A stretch of 64,000 nt of DNA from Rhizopus arrhizus (lineage: Eukaryota > Mucoromycota > Mucoromycetes > Mucorales > Rhizopodaceae). The notes under the pieces are model-generated. The model saw nothing but the letters and a program-made list of their open reading frames with translations. It was not told where the DNA came from and ran no database searches. Of this stretch, positions 9,980 through 21,690 are shown one piece after another. The translations under genes and the position numbers were made by a program. The stretch spans positions 496,001 through 560,000 of the forward strand of contig JAKZZE010000023.1 in NCBI GenBank assembly GCA_024220505.1, given 5' to 3'. Position 1 is the stretch's first letter; the number at the start of each line of letters is the position of its first letter.

Positions 9980-11620
9980 TCTCATATTTTGTATTTGGCA
10001 AAACAGAATCAATCAAATTTCTTACGCACAATCTAAGGAAAAATACGAGAAGAGTATACAATAATGAATGGAAACAATGAGTATTATGGTATAAGGCACA
10101 AAAGCCAATGGAAGATCCTGAACAATATGATATAAACAAGAAATTTCTTTTTTTTATGGACAATCGAGTTTACTCAACATCACACCTCAATTTGTTTAGG
10201 AAAGGGGTTTTTAATTAAAATACAATAAAGATAAAGAAATACTGTTAGAGCTTGATATCTCTTTATTAAGTCAATCTATAACTAAGGTTCGGAATTGTAC
10301 ATGTAAAAAGTGAGAGTATTTATAGACATGATACGAATAAAGAATTAGGAAAGATTTATAATCAATTTAACAGAATAGATGATTACTATTTCTAATTATT
10401 AGTTTAGCCTGTTCCTAACTTGTATTGTCAATTATGCTATTGAGATGGTTTCAGATAATTCTGGATAAAGACTATTTAAGGAGACGGTACGGATGAATAT
10501 AAAGATCTTTAGTTCCGTGATTGTATATCATTGCTAACAATAATATCTCAGTCAGGATAAATGTTTTCATGACTAATGATGATCCGGTAAGTAATCGTCA
10601 TTCCTTATTCAACATGCTCTACTATCACTAAACTATATTACAACCATGTCATCTTATTTGACTATGTGAAGTTAACATGAATAAAGCTTAATATAAAAAT
10701 CTAATCAAAGTATTCTATTGATCTGTGTTGGGAATAATGTTATAAATGATTCCAAGTTATGTCAACATATTATTCAGGATCATATCTGATTCCTTTTACT
10801 AAAATAAAGTGACTATAATCTTATGTATCCTTAACACAATAGTTTAAGGTCTTCTATCGCATCTGTATTCAAGTATTTATATCCAGAAAGACCACCAATA
10901 GCATCTCAAGGTCGAACAATTTTTTAAGACAAAACGGTATAGAGAAACCAGAATTCCAAAACCAGGACAATTATGTACTTGGGATACATCAATTTTGTGC
11001 AATTACATAAAAAATAATTGGAGCGATAACGATAGCATTTGCTTACACACTTTACAATTTAAAAAACAATTTCACTTTAATGTTTTAGTACGACCATACT
11101 CTGATATTGGAAGATTACAATATCAACACGACAATGTTAAGATGGAAGAGAATACAGTCAAACCAGTAATCATACACTTCACTGAAGCAAAAGAAACACA
11201 AGTAAAAACAACACAATTAAGGTTAATAGAGATGTCAGTACTCTGCACCAACATAGCGCAGTACAAGCTTGTTAAACGTACTGAATATTTGCAAACTAAT
11301 TTACCTACTGACCACATGCTCCTTCTCACATATTTGGACCATGACAACAAAGAATCAGCATCCATTAAGTCCGGTACAATTGCCGGTTGGCTTTCGACAG
11401 TCATGAAGGATACAAGTATTAACACCAAAATACATAAACCACACTCTTTCCGCTCAGCAGCAAGTACAAAAGCAGTAGAACGCGGCCACTCTATACAACC
11501 TGTCAAGCAACATGCCAACTGGAGCCAAAAAAACAAGCACGTTCGAAAAATATTATTACAAACTGACAACACAAGAATCTCAAAATAGCAGTATAGCAAA
11601 TTCAATTTTTTCATTTACGG
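9980..11620 (+). pseudogene. Tyrosine-recombinase (DIRS/Crypton-like) pseudogene split by an LTR
   Basis: A tyrosine recombinase of the kind carried by DIRS-like or Crypton-like elements, which insert by strand exchange rather than by DDE chemistry. The N-terminal part (near 10000-10190, FLTHNLRKNTRRVY then STSHLN) resumes after the inserted LTR (SLRSSIASVFKYLYPERPPIAS from about 10842). Catalytic marks are RPYSDIGRL (first Arg region, 11093-11119), HSFRSAAS (H-x-x-R, 11442-11465) and HANWS (11510-11524). The catalytic Tyr lies in a shifted frame (TFEKYYYK near 11550). Lesions: an in-frame TGA near 10079, a T-run shift near 10922, an A-run shift near 11528, and the 644-bp LTR. No reverse transcriptase is visible beside it. 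It is clearly dead as a protein gene. Confidence 0.8.
10193..10836 (-). mobile_element. Solo LTR (644 bp), inverted copy of 2712-3359
   Basis: The reverse complement of the LTR in the gypsy RT, with the same TGTTAAGG start (right end here) and CCTAAACA end (left end here). It is flanked by CAATT (10188-10192) and CAATA (10837-10841), a 5-bp target duplication with one substitution. The host frame on each side (STSHLN and SLRSS) rejoins if the LTR and one target copy are removed. This confirms the boundary independently. Confidence 0.9.
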
Positions 11621-12322
11621 AGAACAGTACCACATGGAAAACTTGATTCCAGCATTTCTTTGATTGAATATCAAAATTTCTTATCCATCCAAAAAAAATA
11701 AAAAATTGAGTTATAATTTGCTTTTGAAGATATATATTTTTTTTTTTGTAAAAGGAGGATTTTATTCCGGTGCCGCAAGGCGTACACCATTGTAAGCATT
11801 AAATAAATTATAATCGAGGGGGGTTTGTTCATTTTTGTTATTTTGTTTTGTAATCCGTGCGAAGTTTGATACTGGCAACAAAATCTGAGGTAGAGAACTG
11901 AGCAGAAACCTATGGATTAGCTGTTTAGTGATCGACTACTGTTTTCTTTGTGAATCTTGAGGATTTGCCTAGTGGCTCTTGCTACTACTTCTTGAGGCCA
12001 GAATTGATAGCTTTTGAAGATATAAAGGAAGGGGAAAGAAATTCATGGTATTTGGTGTTACACTTTTTCCGATATAATTTGTCGCTAAATTTGGGCTGGG
12101 TATCGTTTGTGCAAATAAAATGTCGCTGACCCAAAAATATTTTGTCGCTTGCCAAAAAATATTTGTTGTTGAAAAATAAAGGATATGTCGTTAAAAAAGG
12201 AACAAAATGTCGTTATGAATTATGTGCAGAAGCCAGTAAAAAAAAAAACCTAATGCTTAGAAGCAATACTTCATATTGTTTAAAGTGATTAGTTTTTGGA
12301 TGATGGCTTTAGACTTTATTTA
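11621..12322. other. Non-coding DNA with TGTCGYT motif series
   Basis: AT-rich. Between 12078 and 12215 the motif TGTCGCT or TGTCGTT recurs five times with 20-45 bp spacing (near 12078, 12119, 12142, 12187 and 12210). It lies beside the next transposase and might be a subterminal transposase-binding region, but I could not find a matching inverted copy on the other side. No gene is seen. Confidence 0.4.
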
Positions 12323-13310
12323 TTAAAACTTTATTTTTTTGTAACATTTACTAATTTGACCTTTTGAATGATCAGCAAAAGCATACAATTCGCTTGGGTG
12401 AGTATCCTCACAAGCAGCACGGATTCGAGACGTCATTGTCTCACCTACCGCGAAGAACACTCTTTTCATTTTACCCTTAATTAAGGACCAGAAGTTTTCA
12501 ATTGGGTTGAGTTCAGGACTATAGGCTGGAAGGTACATATAGTTATAACCCCTTCTTATAATCTTTCGCTGTAGGTATTTATTTTTATGGATGGAACAAT
12601 TATCCATCACAAGATAGTAACCCTCCATATTTCCCAATTTCATCCATAACATCAAGGACTTCACTGATGAATTTAATATAATGCGCTGAAGTGGTACCCT
12701 TGGGTGCCGGCTTGTCATCATCTGGCCAATACTGCTCAACATCTTCATTCTCTTGTTCTTCTTCAACAGCAGCCTCGGCCTCGACGTCTTTCTTCTTTCT
12801 TTTGTTTGTCTTTGCCTTCTTTGGTTTCGGTTTTGGTGGCGCCGGCTTTCTGAGTGAAAGGTGGGTGACTGTATCGGCTGTAATCGCACCCAATACAGTG
12901 TGGGTAACTGCCCTTGTTACTGGTGTTTTTACCACTGGGCGTGTTCCAACACGACTCCAGGCAAAGCTTCTCCTCATATTGGTATGGAAGCCACTCTCGT
13001 CTATAAAGACACAATTTTTGGTGAAGTCTACATTAGAACCTTTCCAATCCATAAACCATTTGTACCGCTCTTCGGGGTTTTCCAAACTGTTCTTCTTTTC
13101 GGATTCGAAGCGTGCGATGCTAACCGAAAGGTTACAGGTCGTCTTCATATGGTGATGGGCCTGGGCCTTGGACAAAGAAAAATCCTCGAACTTTGCAACC
13201 AAATCATCAACCACCTCGGTTACTGTAACTTGCGGTTCCTCGTCAACCAGTTTTTGAACATGTTGTTTAATATGTTGATTTATAAGGAAGGTGAAAAACT
13301 ATGTATGTTT
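12323..13310 (-). pseudogene. IS630/Tc1-like transposase, frameshifted
   Basis: A DDE transposase on the minus strand. The upstream part (from about 13300, QHVQKLVDEEPQVTV, then VVDDLVAKFEDF) is a helix-turn-helix DNA-binding region. The catalytic core shows VFIDESG (first Asp, near 13010), VMDNCSIH (second Asp, near 12600) and SPELNPIENFW (Glu, near 12510). Between the first two Asp residues lies an unusual Lys/Pro then Glu/Asp-rich linker of about 50 residues. The frame breaks once near 12630-12660: the upstream frame reads MDEIGKYGG while the downstream frame reads the continuing core. No catalytic residue is lost, but the break makes it non-functional as it stands. I could not identify inverted repeats. 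Confidence 0.85.
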
Positions 13311-13369
13311 CACCAAATCAAGGAGCAAACACTGTCTAAACTTCCATCCGCCCTTTAATTAAAATAAAA

Positions 13370-13621
13370 TTGGCGTGGTGTCAATTACCTGATGGGTCTC
13401 CTGATGAAGTTTCCCACGTATCCCTCAATACACCATCCATGCGTCATTACAATTGACAGGAGTGACAAGAATGCTATCATTATGGAAGCTGTAGTATCAA
13501 CAAATATTTGAGATTTAGGATGCTTCAATTAGTCTTCATGGGTCATTAAACAATCATATTTTATTTATTTTCAACTTGATTACAAATAGTAATTTAAGCA
13601 ATATAGACCATTCATTTGTTA
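13370..13621. other. Short spacer, no gene seen
   Basis: About 250 bp between a transposase remnant and the next gene; AT-rich at its left end. It may contain the right end of the transposon, but no terminal repeat was recognised. Confidence 0.4.
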
Positions 13622-15256
13622 TTAACAGGTAAATTCAAGTGCACATAATCGACGTCTGTCTTTACTCGTATGGATCAAACTGAAAATGGCTGAGTGAGTT
13701 GGGCGGCGCATCGACTCCCATGAATCATCATTCACTGGTTTACAGAGACGCCAAAACACATCTGATACCATAAGTAACGTGCGAATGTTTTTCAAACTGA
13801 GAAAACCGGCCAAATCTTGTAAAGATGCAGGGAATGCAACACGACTAATTTCTTGCATAATGTAAATACCATCATGTCGTAAGCGCATTAAATAGAAGAT
13901 GATGTTGAAGCCATTGATCTGGAAAGCCAAAGCTGCCTGCAATTTATTCATTTCAATTGTGTCTTTGCAAAAAGTTCCGAGACGAAGGAGATCATGACAG
14001 AGAGCGTGGTTGTCAGTTGTGGGGCGCGCCAATTTAACTTCTCCAAATCCAAGACTCTGGCCGAAATCTCTTTGTTGGATTTTTGAAATTGTTGCATCAG
14101 GGCACTTATCAGCACTTTCATCACAAGTAACATTTGACCATCTTAAAAGAATATTTTTATCAGGGTCCGAAAAGGGTGCAGACAGGAGCGGGTCGAAATA
14201 CATTGTGAATAGTTCGCATTCCCCTAATGATTGCTTGTTTTTTATGGGCAACAGCGGCAGCTTACGCATACTATTATAAAATTGTCAGTTTTATTCTTTA
14301 CAAGATAAAACCTCAATTCCACTTTTCAAAGTGACTTACCATGCTTTTATTCCTAAGATGAGTGATTTTTGAATTGGACAAAGGTCTTTTCCGAGCACTA
14401 ATAACTCGATCTCCGCATCATCTTTACTTTGATTGTTGCTTTCAACATTGTTCACAATTCGACTCAACTTGGTAAACACATTATTACTCATGTCTTGCCT
14501 TGAATCCAAACACTCTTTCAAAAGATATGAGTCCAAATCATACAAAGTCTTTTCAGTAAAAATGTTAATGGCGAGCTGGCTGTATTGCTCCGGTGCCAAG
14601 AGGAGGATATTCGACAGGCTCAGAAGCTCATGGATGGACGATTCGATGAGAAACAAATGATCGGTTGATATTTGTGCCATGGCCTGCTTGAACTTTGTAA
14701 ATAGTAATGCTATATCTGCCTCCTCGAAAAACCATGGAGCAAGGACAGGGGAGTTTTCGACATCTTGTATATTAGTATTTTGTGCTGAATTGATGGGCGA
14801 GAGTGGCGGTGCCGATCTATTGTCGCTATTGACTGTGGAATCCGATCTATCATCGCTATTGATTGTAGAACTAGTGCTTGGTGCTGGATTGACGGGCGAC
14901 AGTGATGGTGGCGATTTATTGCCGCTATTGACTGTAGGACTAGTGCATGATGATGGCAATGTAGAATTACTACTGCTTGGTTCTGAATCAGTCGACGACG
15001 ACGATGGTGATATAGATTCTTCAGAAGATAATAATGGTTTATCTGTTGGTTCATTTCTTGACATGGAGGTAAGTATTCCTAACGCGTCTTGTGTACTATC
15101 AGATACGTATTGAGTGCATCCTTCCTGAACGACAAGTTGAGTTTTTTTGTTTATCCTATCGATCCAGAACTTTTTATACTCTTCAGTGTGCTTCCAGGTC
15201 GTCAATTCTGAAGTCAAACATTTGCCATCATCTCCGAAAATGGCATTACTAATCAT
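13622..15256 (-). CDS. Uncharacterised two-exon protein with Ser-rich linker
   Basis: Two exons on the minus strand: about 15256-14340 and 14270-13622, joined by a 69-bp GTAAGT...TAATAG intron that keeps frame (G-I-K-A-C-M-R-K). The frame stays open upstream to about 15288 without an ATG, so the true start may lie in another exon. I use the first in-frame ATG (15256). The protein is about 520 aa. The N-terminal part ends in a low-complexity Ser/Asn/Asp linker with repeats of the type INSDDRS / VNSDNRS. The C-terminal part is globular, with GECELFTMYFDPLLS, QSLGFGEVKLARPTTDNH and a long helical stretch. I do not recognise a catalytic motif. It lies amid mobile elements and may itself be a multi-copy or element-associated gene. 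Confidence 0.6.
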
Positions 15257-15314
15257 TGACTTGTATCTGCTCAATGCATACTGTTTATTTATAATGCCAA
15301 AGTAAGATCATCTT

Positions 15315-15418
15315 TATACTATTTCCAGAAATCAAAGTCGCATTTTGTAAAGTCTTATAATACAATTTATATGCAATTGCGACAAGTCACGGCGAATTTA
15401 ATTTCTGGAAATAGTGTA
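15315..15418. repeat. Inverted repeat with TTCnnGAA cores
   Basis: TACTATTTCCAGAAAT at 15317-15332 is matched in reverse complement at 15401-15416 (17 of 18 when extended by two bases on each side), separated by about 70 bp. Each arm contains TTCCAGAA, which also fits two facing heat-shock-element units. Whether it is a small transposon end, a cruciform or a regulatory site cannot be told. Confidence 0.6.
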
Positions 15419-15844
15419 TTATCAAAGCACCACTGAATATCAGCAGAAAGTACACAATTCTTCTTGTTTGGTGAACTTTTTTTTTGGTACAGAGAATGCA
15501 GCTCGCTTCATTTGGTCGTAGGAAAGAGCGTAGTTTTTTTATTTTTTCAAAAGCATCATGATAAATTAACGCGTTACGTCATTAACTGAGTCTGAATCTT
15601 TTTTTTTTTTTTCAAAAGCGTCATTACAAAAAAAAAATCACAGTGTTAGGTTATTAATTTTTTTTTCTCGTATTAAGCTCTTGAGCACACTGTCTATCCA
15701 ACACATCAGACTACGAAACGTGAATACCACTTGTACATTATATTCTAATATACCAGTCTTTTTTTTCCATGGTCAGGTAATCACTATATAGTTAAAAAAG
15801 GTAATATATATTTTTTTTTTCCTTTTGCTTGAGCAGCATGAGTG

Positions 15845-16083
15845 ATGCTTCGGACTAGTAGGTTTTGTTTTTTATTTAAAAGACATTACTGAAAGCTGTT
15901 GAGACTGTCCCTATGATGGAAAACTTTCAACAGTTGGAGATCTTGGAAACAGGTTCTCTCATGTGTCTGGAATGCTTGGGATTAGTACGTTTTGACTTTT
16001 ATTTAAAAGCCATTACAGAAAGCCCTTGAGACTGTCCCTATGATGGAAAACTTTCAACAGTTGGAAATCTTGGAAACAGGTTT
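15845..16083 (+). repeat. 127-bp tandem duplication, two diverged copies
   Basis: Copy one about 15845-15955 and copy two about 15972-16083. The most conserved block (GAGACTGTCCCTATGATGG and the following AAAACTTTCAACAGTTGG) is identical in both. Outside it there are scattered substitutions. No coding frame spans the pair. Confidence 0.85.
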
Positions 16084-16654
16084 CCAGACAGCTCATAGCT
16101 TGTACTCTGTACACAATAGGTAGCAAAAGTTTAAACCTGGTTCCTTATTACGGTTTTGCAGCCACCTTCAACCCAAAGACCGTGTGTCCCATGAATAGAA
16201 CATTACTGGGGTGAGTTGATGAATATACATGAAAACAATCAATTTGCATGTACGCTGTAATAATCAAACGAAAAGTAATTTACCAAAACTTCTCTATAAC
16301 ATTATAGGACTTGACCATCTATTGATTATCTTCAAGTGCGTTCTTCAAAGTTTGCTCACGCTACTATGCTTTTTACTTTTCAGAGGGACACCATGCATTA
16401 CAAGCCAAAGCACCTTGATATCTGTACCAATATACAAATATGCCACCTTCACTGAAGTATGAGTTGAAAAAGCACAATCGTGTTGCTGTTCATCATCTGA
16501 AGTTCTTATGGGAATCAATTGTAGATGAAACTTGCTTGTGTTGGAGATTCATAGCAAACTAAAGTCCCTTTGGATAGAAACCTCTTTAGTTGATCTGTCT
16601 GAAGCTGGGGCTTTATATGACGTGAATAAAAGAAATCTAGTTTTGTTCGTGTGT

Positions 16655-16695
<41 letters not shown>

Positions 16696-18844
16696 AAGCT
16701 TAATATTGATAAATGGCTGTTCCCAATAATCTGGGATGGAGATGACGACAGCGAGTGCTCTGACACTGATGAAGATGAGGGTTAACAGGTTGATGTTAAT
16801 CATGTATTTGTTATTATTATTATAAAATATTATATTATTTATTGAATCAAATAATGAATTTATCATTCAATGCTCTTGTCAACTGGGTTGTCCTCAGTGT
16901 AAGTTTGCTTTGTCCTTGAGCTTAAGAGACGATTTGTCATCAAACTAGGTGCGGTAACCATTTGTCATGCAAAATCCAAACGGTTTGAATCGCACGTTTC
17001 CAGAAGAGTACCAAATTCAAACAAAAGATTGTGCACAGCGTCTTTGATTTAACCAGCCTTGGTTGCTGATGCAATGAGAGGACGAGTCAGGATCTAATAG
17101 ATAGCCACAGCACTAATAGATAAGAGATATAGTCTTGAGAATGACATATCTGGACAAAGACTTTTTTTTTGTTAATTTTTGAAACCAGAATACGAGAGAA
17201 AGTCATTAGTTAGAATATGGAACGGCAATACGTCTTGGTTGTATTTATTATATTCAGACAAAGTTGATTCAGCTCGAGAAGCATCTGACAAATAGTCTCC
17301 TAAATGATCCTGGTTGCATTCACCAATTTGTCTTTGAGGTCTTTACCAACAGCCTTCAAAATTAAATCTTCTCGAGAAGTCAGTATTAACTGTAGTGGTG
17401 GTTGTCTTGTCGCATTTATACGTCTTATTAACAATTGACCCCGAGAGCGTATGAGATGATTGGGAGTCTATTACTACTTTTATTGTGCTGTTATAAAATA
17501 AAGATTAGTACGAAGTCTATACAAATAGATGATACAAGTTGCATCAGCTTCTTTATAAAAGCTCTAATATCGTTCAATAGATTGCTGACAAGTTAATCTT
17601 TTTGTATTCCATCTTGTGTCATTAGTGTTACGGATATTATTCTTTTCATAATTGCAAACTCTTCTATCCACTTTTGATATTACACAATGCATTTCTTGTA
17701 ATTTTTTTTTTTGATTTCGAACTTGGTTGATGTATTCTCTCTCTTGCTAGATAATAATCCATATTTATTGTACTTTTCACTGGCAGTATTAGAAGAAACC
17801 AATGATTCAAATAAAACTTTCCGAACGGGATGTGTAGTAAAAGTTAATGTAACTACACTTCGAATGCCAAAGTATTATGAACGTAGCATTGCTAAATGAT
17901 TGTCTTCAAATCAAAATCTTTTAAAAAAAAGGCAGACTTTACGTGCAAAGCTGCTGAATGAGAGCTTCGATATAACTAGGGCCAGTGTGGCACACAAGCA
18001 ATCATAGGATTACCTTTGACGAGAAGGGTTCCTCATACAATGATCGGTGAAGTTTTAGCATTGGGTGTGATGAATGTGAGCGTAAGAAAGCAAAGAAATA
18101 GAAAAAGAAGGGGTTGTGGGCGCCACAAAACGAAAAGTGCTTGGAGATGCGGTATCTGCTATACTAAAAAGAATGACAGCTGGCCATGATGCTCAGTTCA
18201 TCAGCGACACATTGAATATTATGAATGTATTTCTCTACATGAAGGATTTTCATCTTGCTACGGACATTGTCTCCATTCATCGTCCTGATTTTGTTGATCC
18301 GGTACCTTTGAGTTTCTTGGATTGTTTGGCCAAAGAATTGAACCACTTTGGAAAAAGTAAATAGCTAGATCAAGAAACCAGCGAGTATTTGACGAGATTT
18401 AAAAATAGCAAGAAAAAACCATTGGCATCATTAGTCTCCTTGAAGGCAAGGAATAAGTAGTAAACTCATTTCTTTAAAAAAGGAGTTTTTCCAGGAGTAC
18501 TAATTTATATCTATTATCATTGACGTGATAGGAATTGAGTATGATTTCAATTATGAACCAATGCATACTCATTCTTTTAATAGGCGTTATTCATAGTGCT
18601 ATCAAAGACTGAAGGCGATATGAATTGTGTAAAAAACAACAGAATCTCTTCGAATGGGCTGGAAGTAAAAACTGTGTTTAATCAATTTACTACAACTATT
18701 ATAATAATTTTTTTTTAAAAAAAAGGTCTCAAATCAAATGGTGTGTGCATTCTCTATTTATTTGCGAAATAATATACAGCAAGTATACTTGTATGTGTGT
18801 GTATGTGTACAGATTGCTTCAAAAGGAATGGTGCATATTGTTGT

Positions 18845-21024
18845 TTACAAGCCAACATAGTAAGATCTTCCCCCAGGATTATGAAGACCAGACACGTACG
18901 TTTCTTCTCCTTCTCTGTTGTTTACAGTCACAGACCACTCGTACCATACCTTCTGTTGATCTGTCAATCTCCAAAAGTGAATGGAAACCATGGACTCCTT
19001 GGTGATTTGAATAGGTTGGTGAACAGGAAAGAAGATGGGAAACCAGCTAAACATGCCAGGTGAATGTGTCTCTGGGTTAATTGAGATGGTGATATCCTTA
19101 TAAAGAGAACAGTCAAAGTATCCAGCAATACCGTGCATGATCATGTCATGCTGGATAATGAAATCGGCACGACTGTATCTTTCATTGTGAATGTTGTTGA
19201 CAGGATTCTCATCTGTAGGTATATCTTTCTTGTTTGGATGTTCAAAGGTCCACAGGTCTTCAGGATCAGCCAGTGGGCATACTTGTCTAAACATGACTAC
19301 ATAAGGTGTTTCAAAGCTTGAAAGACTCTTGTACGCATTCACATTGTTGTATAATCGGCTTGAAGCTAAAGGTGCAATGGAGGCTGTGTAGGAAGTAGGA
19401 ATAGAGATACCATCATCTATGAAAGACGGTCAAGTACAAGTTCCCCTTTCAATTTTTTTTTTTTTTGGCTTTACCTTTCAAGAGTCTTTGAGCTCCATCC
19501 AAACATTCAGGAGATAACTCATTGTCACCAAAAGAACCCAAGAGTTCACTCACTAATATATCACATTTTTCTTTAGGTTTCCATTTTCTCATGTCTGCAA
19601 ATACCAAGGTCACTTTGTCTCCCCATATGTTTGCCTTTGCATTTTGTAATCTAAATCAGAATAAGTTTAAACACGTTTTGTTTGTATCTATTCTTCCTTA
19701 CGTGACATAGGCGTTCGGGTTCTTTTCTAATGCAATGATATGAACTCTACGCAGAGAGTGTTCGGCAGCTCTTAAGCAACAGTTGACTAAAGGGCCTCTA
19801 CCGGCACCAACGACCATGATCGTACTATGGAGATGATGCATGAGCTATTTTTACATACCGCTCGTCACTGACTTACGTGACCCTATCCGATTGATATTCA
19901 ACACGATCCAATAAAGCCTGATAGACTGCCTAAGTTGCAAAATAATAAAATGCTTAGCATGTCCATCCTTTTTTTCAGTGATGAACAACTCACCCTTTCA
20001 TATTGCTGATACTTGATTGGATCCTTTTCAAATATCTCGTACGTCTGATTTTCCAAATTATCTGCCAAGGGCTGCAAGGGCATCTGTAAGGAATCAAAAT
20101 AACCAGAGGCAAACTTTTCAATTTCGTCTGGTTCGGGCAAGTGTCTGTAGAGGTATTGGATGTATTGACTAAAAGAAGCATCTGTGGCGGATGGATACAG
20201 CTCGACAGAGGGTGAGTGGACGATGATATCTGGCTCAAGTTTATGAATCAACTTTTTGACAAAGTTTTGATGAGGCTTTGTCAGGACAGGATGGCCCTTG
20301 GCGTTCGACACAAACACATGAGCAGGAATGATCAAGGTACGAACGGGTTCAGCAAGCCACATGTCCAGCAGACGTTCATCCGAGGGTAGTTCAGAAGTAA
20401 GCTCAAGGGCTATACCTACTTTTGTATTGTAATGTCCCAGCAAGCTACGGAACTTATTCCAGGTTTTCCAAGTCATGTTGTCCTCGACTGCACCCTTTTG
20501 CAAGAGTGGGACACGGATACAGATTTGAGGTGAATTCATGGTAGAAATCGAGTTGATCACACGAGCTGTGTTGTGCACTTGTTTATCAAGCACGGGGAAT
20601 ATGATCCCAGTGAGGTTTATGTGGCTAGCCCATTCGGCTTCTTGTTTAAGAGCAAGTTCAGAACAAGTACGAATGTTGTGATTGGGTGAATCTAATTGAA
20701 TCCAATCTGAAAAGAGACCTAATACTTTACCAGACCATTCTATAAAGAAAGTTAAAAAAAAAAAACTAGTCAAACCTTGGTGTCATCGTTTTTACCTGCA
20801 GAATTTAATATTAAATCTTTACGATCAAACACAGGTCGATCTTTCCAAACAGCATGCTCTTCTGGACTCATTTCGTTATTTTCATTAAGAACGCGTCGAA
20901 AAGAAGAGTTGGCAATAGGTACCACAACAAAGTCATGACCATCAAGATCGGCTTTCTCTATCAGACTACCAACATCAGTAGGAGGCTTATTTGGTAATAA
21001 ACCAATACTGCAGGAAATGGACAT
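18845..21024 (-). CDS. PRMT5: Protein arginine methyltransferase 5 (type II, symmetric)
   Basis: Makes symmetric dimethyl-arginine on histones and Sm proteins using S-adenosylmethionine; acts in cytoplasm and nucleus. Six exons: 21024-20796, 20739-19994, 19929-19877, 19824-19702, 19650-19475, 19416-18845. Frames close to give about 632 aa, close to the 637 aa of human PRMT5. Visible marks: the N-terminal TIM-barrel region, the AdoMet-binding [10 protein letters not shown] (~346-355), the double-E loop [15 protein letters not shown] (E419 and E428), and the family-typical C-terminus [11 protein letters not shown]. All introns are GT-AG and 58-74 bp. It is divergent from the gene at 21691, with about 670 bp between start codons. 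No lesion is seen. Confidence 0.96.
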
Positions 21025-21039
21025 GGTTTAAAAAGTTTG

Positions 21040-21071
<32 letters not shown>

Positions 21072-21690
21072 GGAGACTTTTTTTTTCTCTGTTATAAAGC
21101 ATCAGTAAACTTTTTTATTCTTTCAGTGACATTTTTGTATGTTTGCGTTGATGTGAAAGTAATCTTTTTGAACTGACTGAGACAGATTGCTTTCTTTTAC
21201 TGCTCATTTGTCCCCTCCTCTTTTATTTTGTTCTATTTTACTTGTTCTATGGCTTTCTCTTTTATTTAACCACCATGAAACGATTATAGATACCAAATCA
21301 CTCTATCACCTCAGCCTGTCCTTCCTATCCATTTTTGACTAACTTGAGCTTTTTAGTGTTGCTGTAACCTAAATTGGTTCAAAGCTTGAGATTTTCCTTT
21401 TATTGATACAAATCAAAAACTCGTCTTTCTATTTTTGTCTGCTAAAAAGAGACGATCGTAAGCTGACTGTATGAAAGCAAGGTCATTTATTCGTTATGAA
21501 TTGAGCAACATGCAAATTTTGAAAACGAGTCTGTTTAGTAAGCAAAAAGAAGACGGGGTGAGTATCATGTGGAAGTAGGCAAGTGAACACAAGGCTACCA
21601 AAAGTAAAAATCCTGTGATCATCTGTAACTGGATGTGTAATTGGGGACGTGCGTCTCTTTTTTTCTCTCTTCTTTTTCATTCAAAAAAAA
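21025..21690. promoter_or_regulatory. Shared divergent promoter region PRMT5 / 21691 gene
   Basis: 667 bp between two divergent start codons. It holds an A28 run (21040-21067) next to the PRMT5 start and pyrimidine-rich stretches (TTTTTTTCTCTCTTC near 21658) next to the other. Such homopolymer and CT-rich tracts are common in fungal promoters; no specific factor site is claimed. Confidence 0.5.

Larger units (their letters stand above)
15275..18844. other. Long non-coding, repeat-bearing interval
   Basis: AT-rich DNA with an 18-bp inverted repeat (15315-15418), a 127-bp tandem duplication (15845-16083), an A31 run (16663-16693) and a few broken coding scraps. One scrap on the plus strand ends WDGDDDSECSDTDEDEG before a stop near 16785, an acidic C-terminus typical of a nuclear protein. 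Another open stretch at 18116-18364 begins with GTG rather than ATG and encodes about 80 residues (RKVLGDAVSAILKRMTAGHD...) that I do not recognise. I call no gene. Confidence 0.5.

Noticed and set aside
12691..13155. Plus-strand open frame of 154 codons, Phe/Ser-rich
   Set aside because: Antisense of the Lys/Glu-rich transposase linker.
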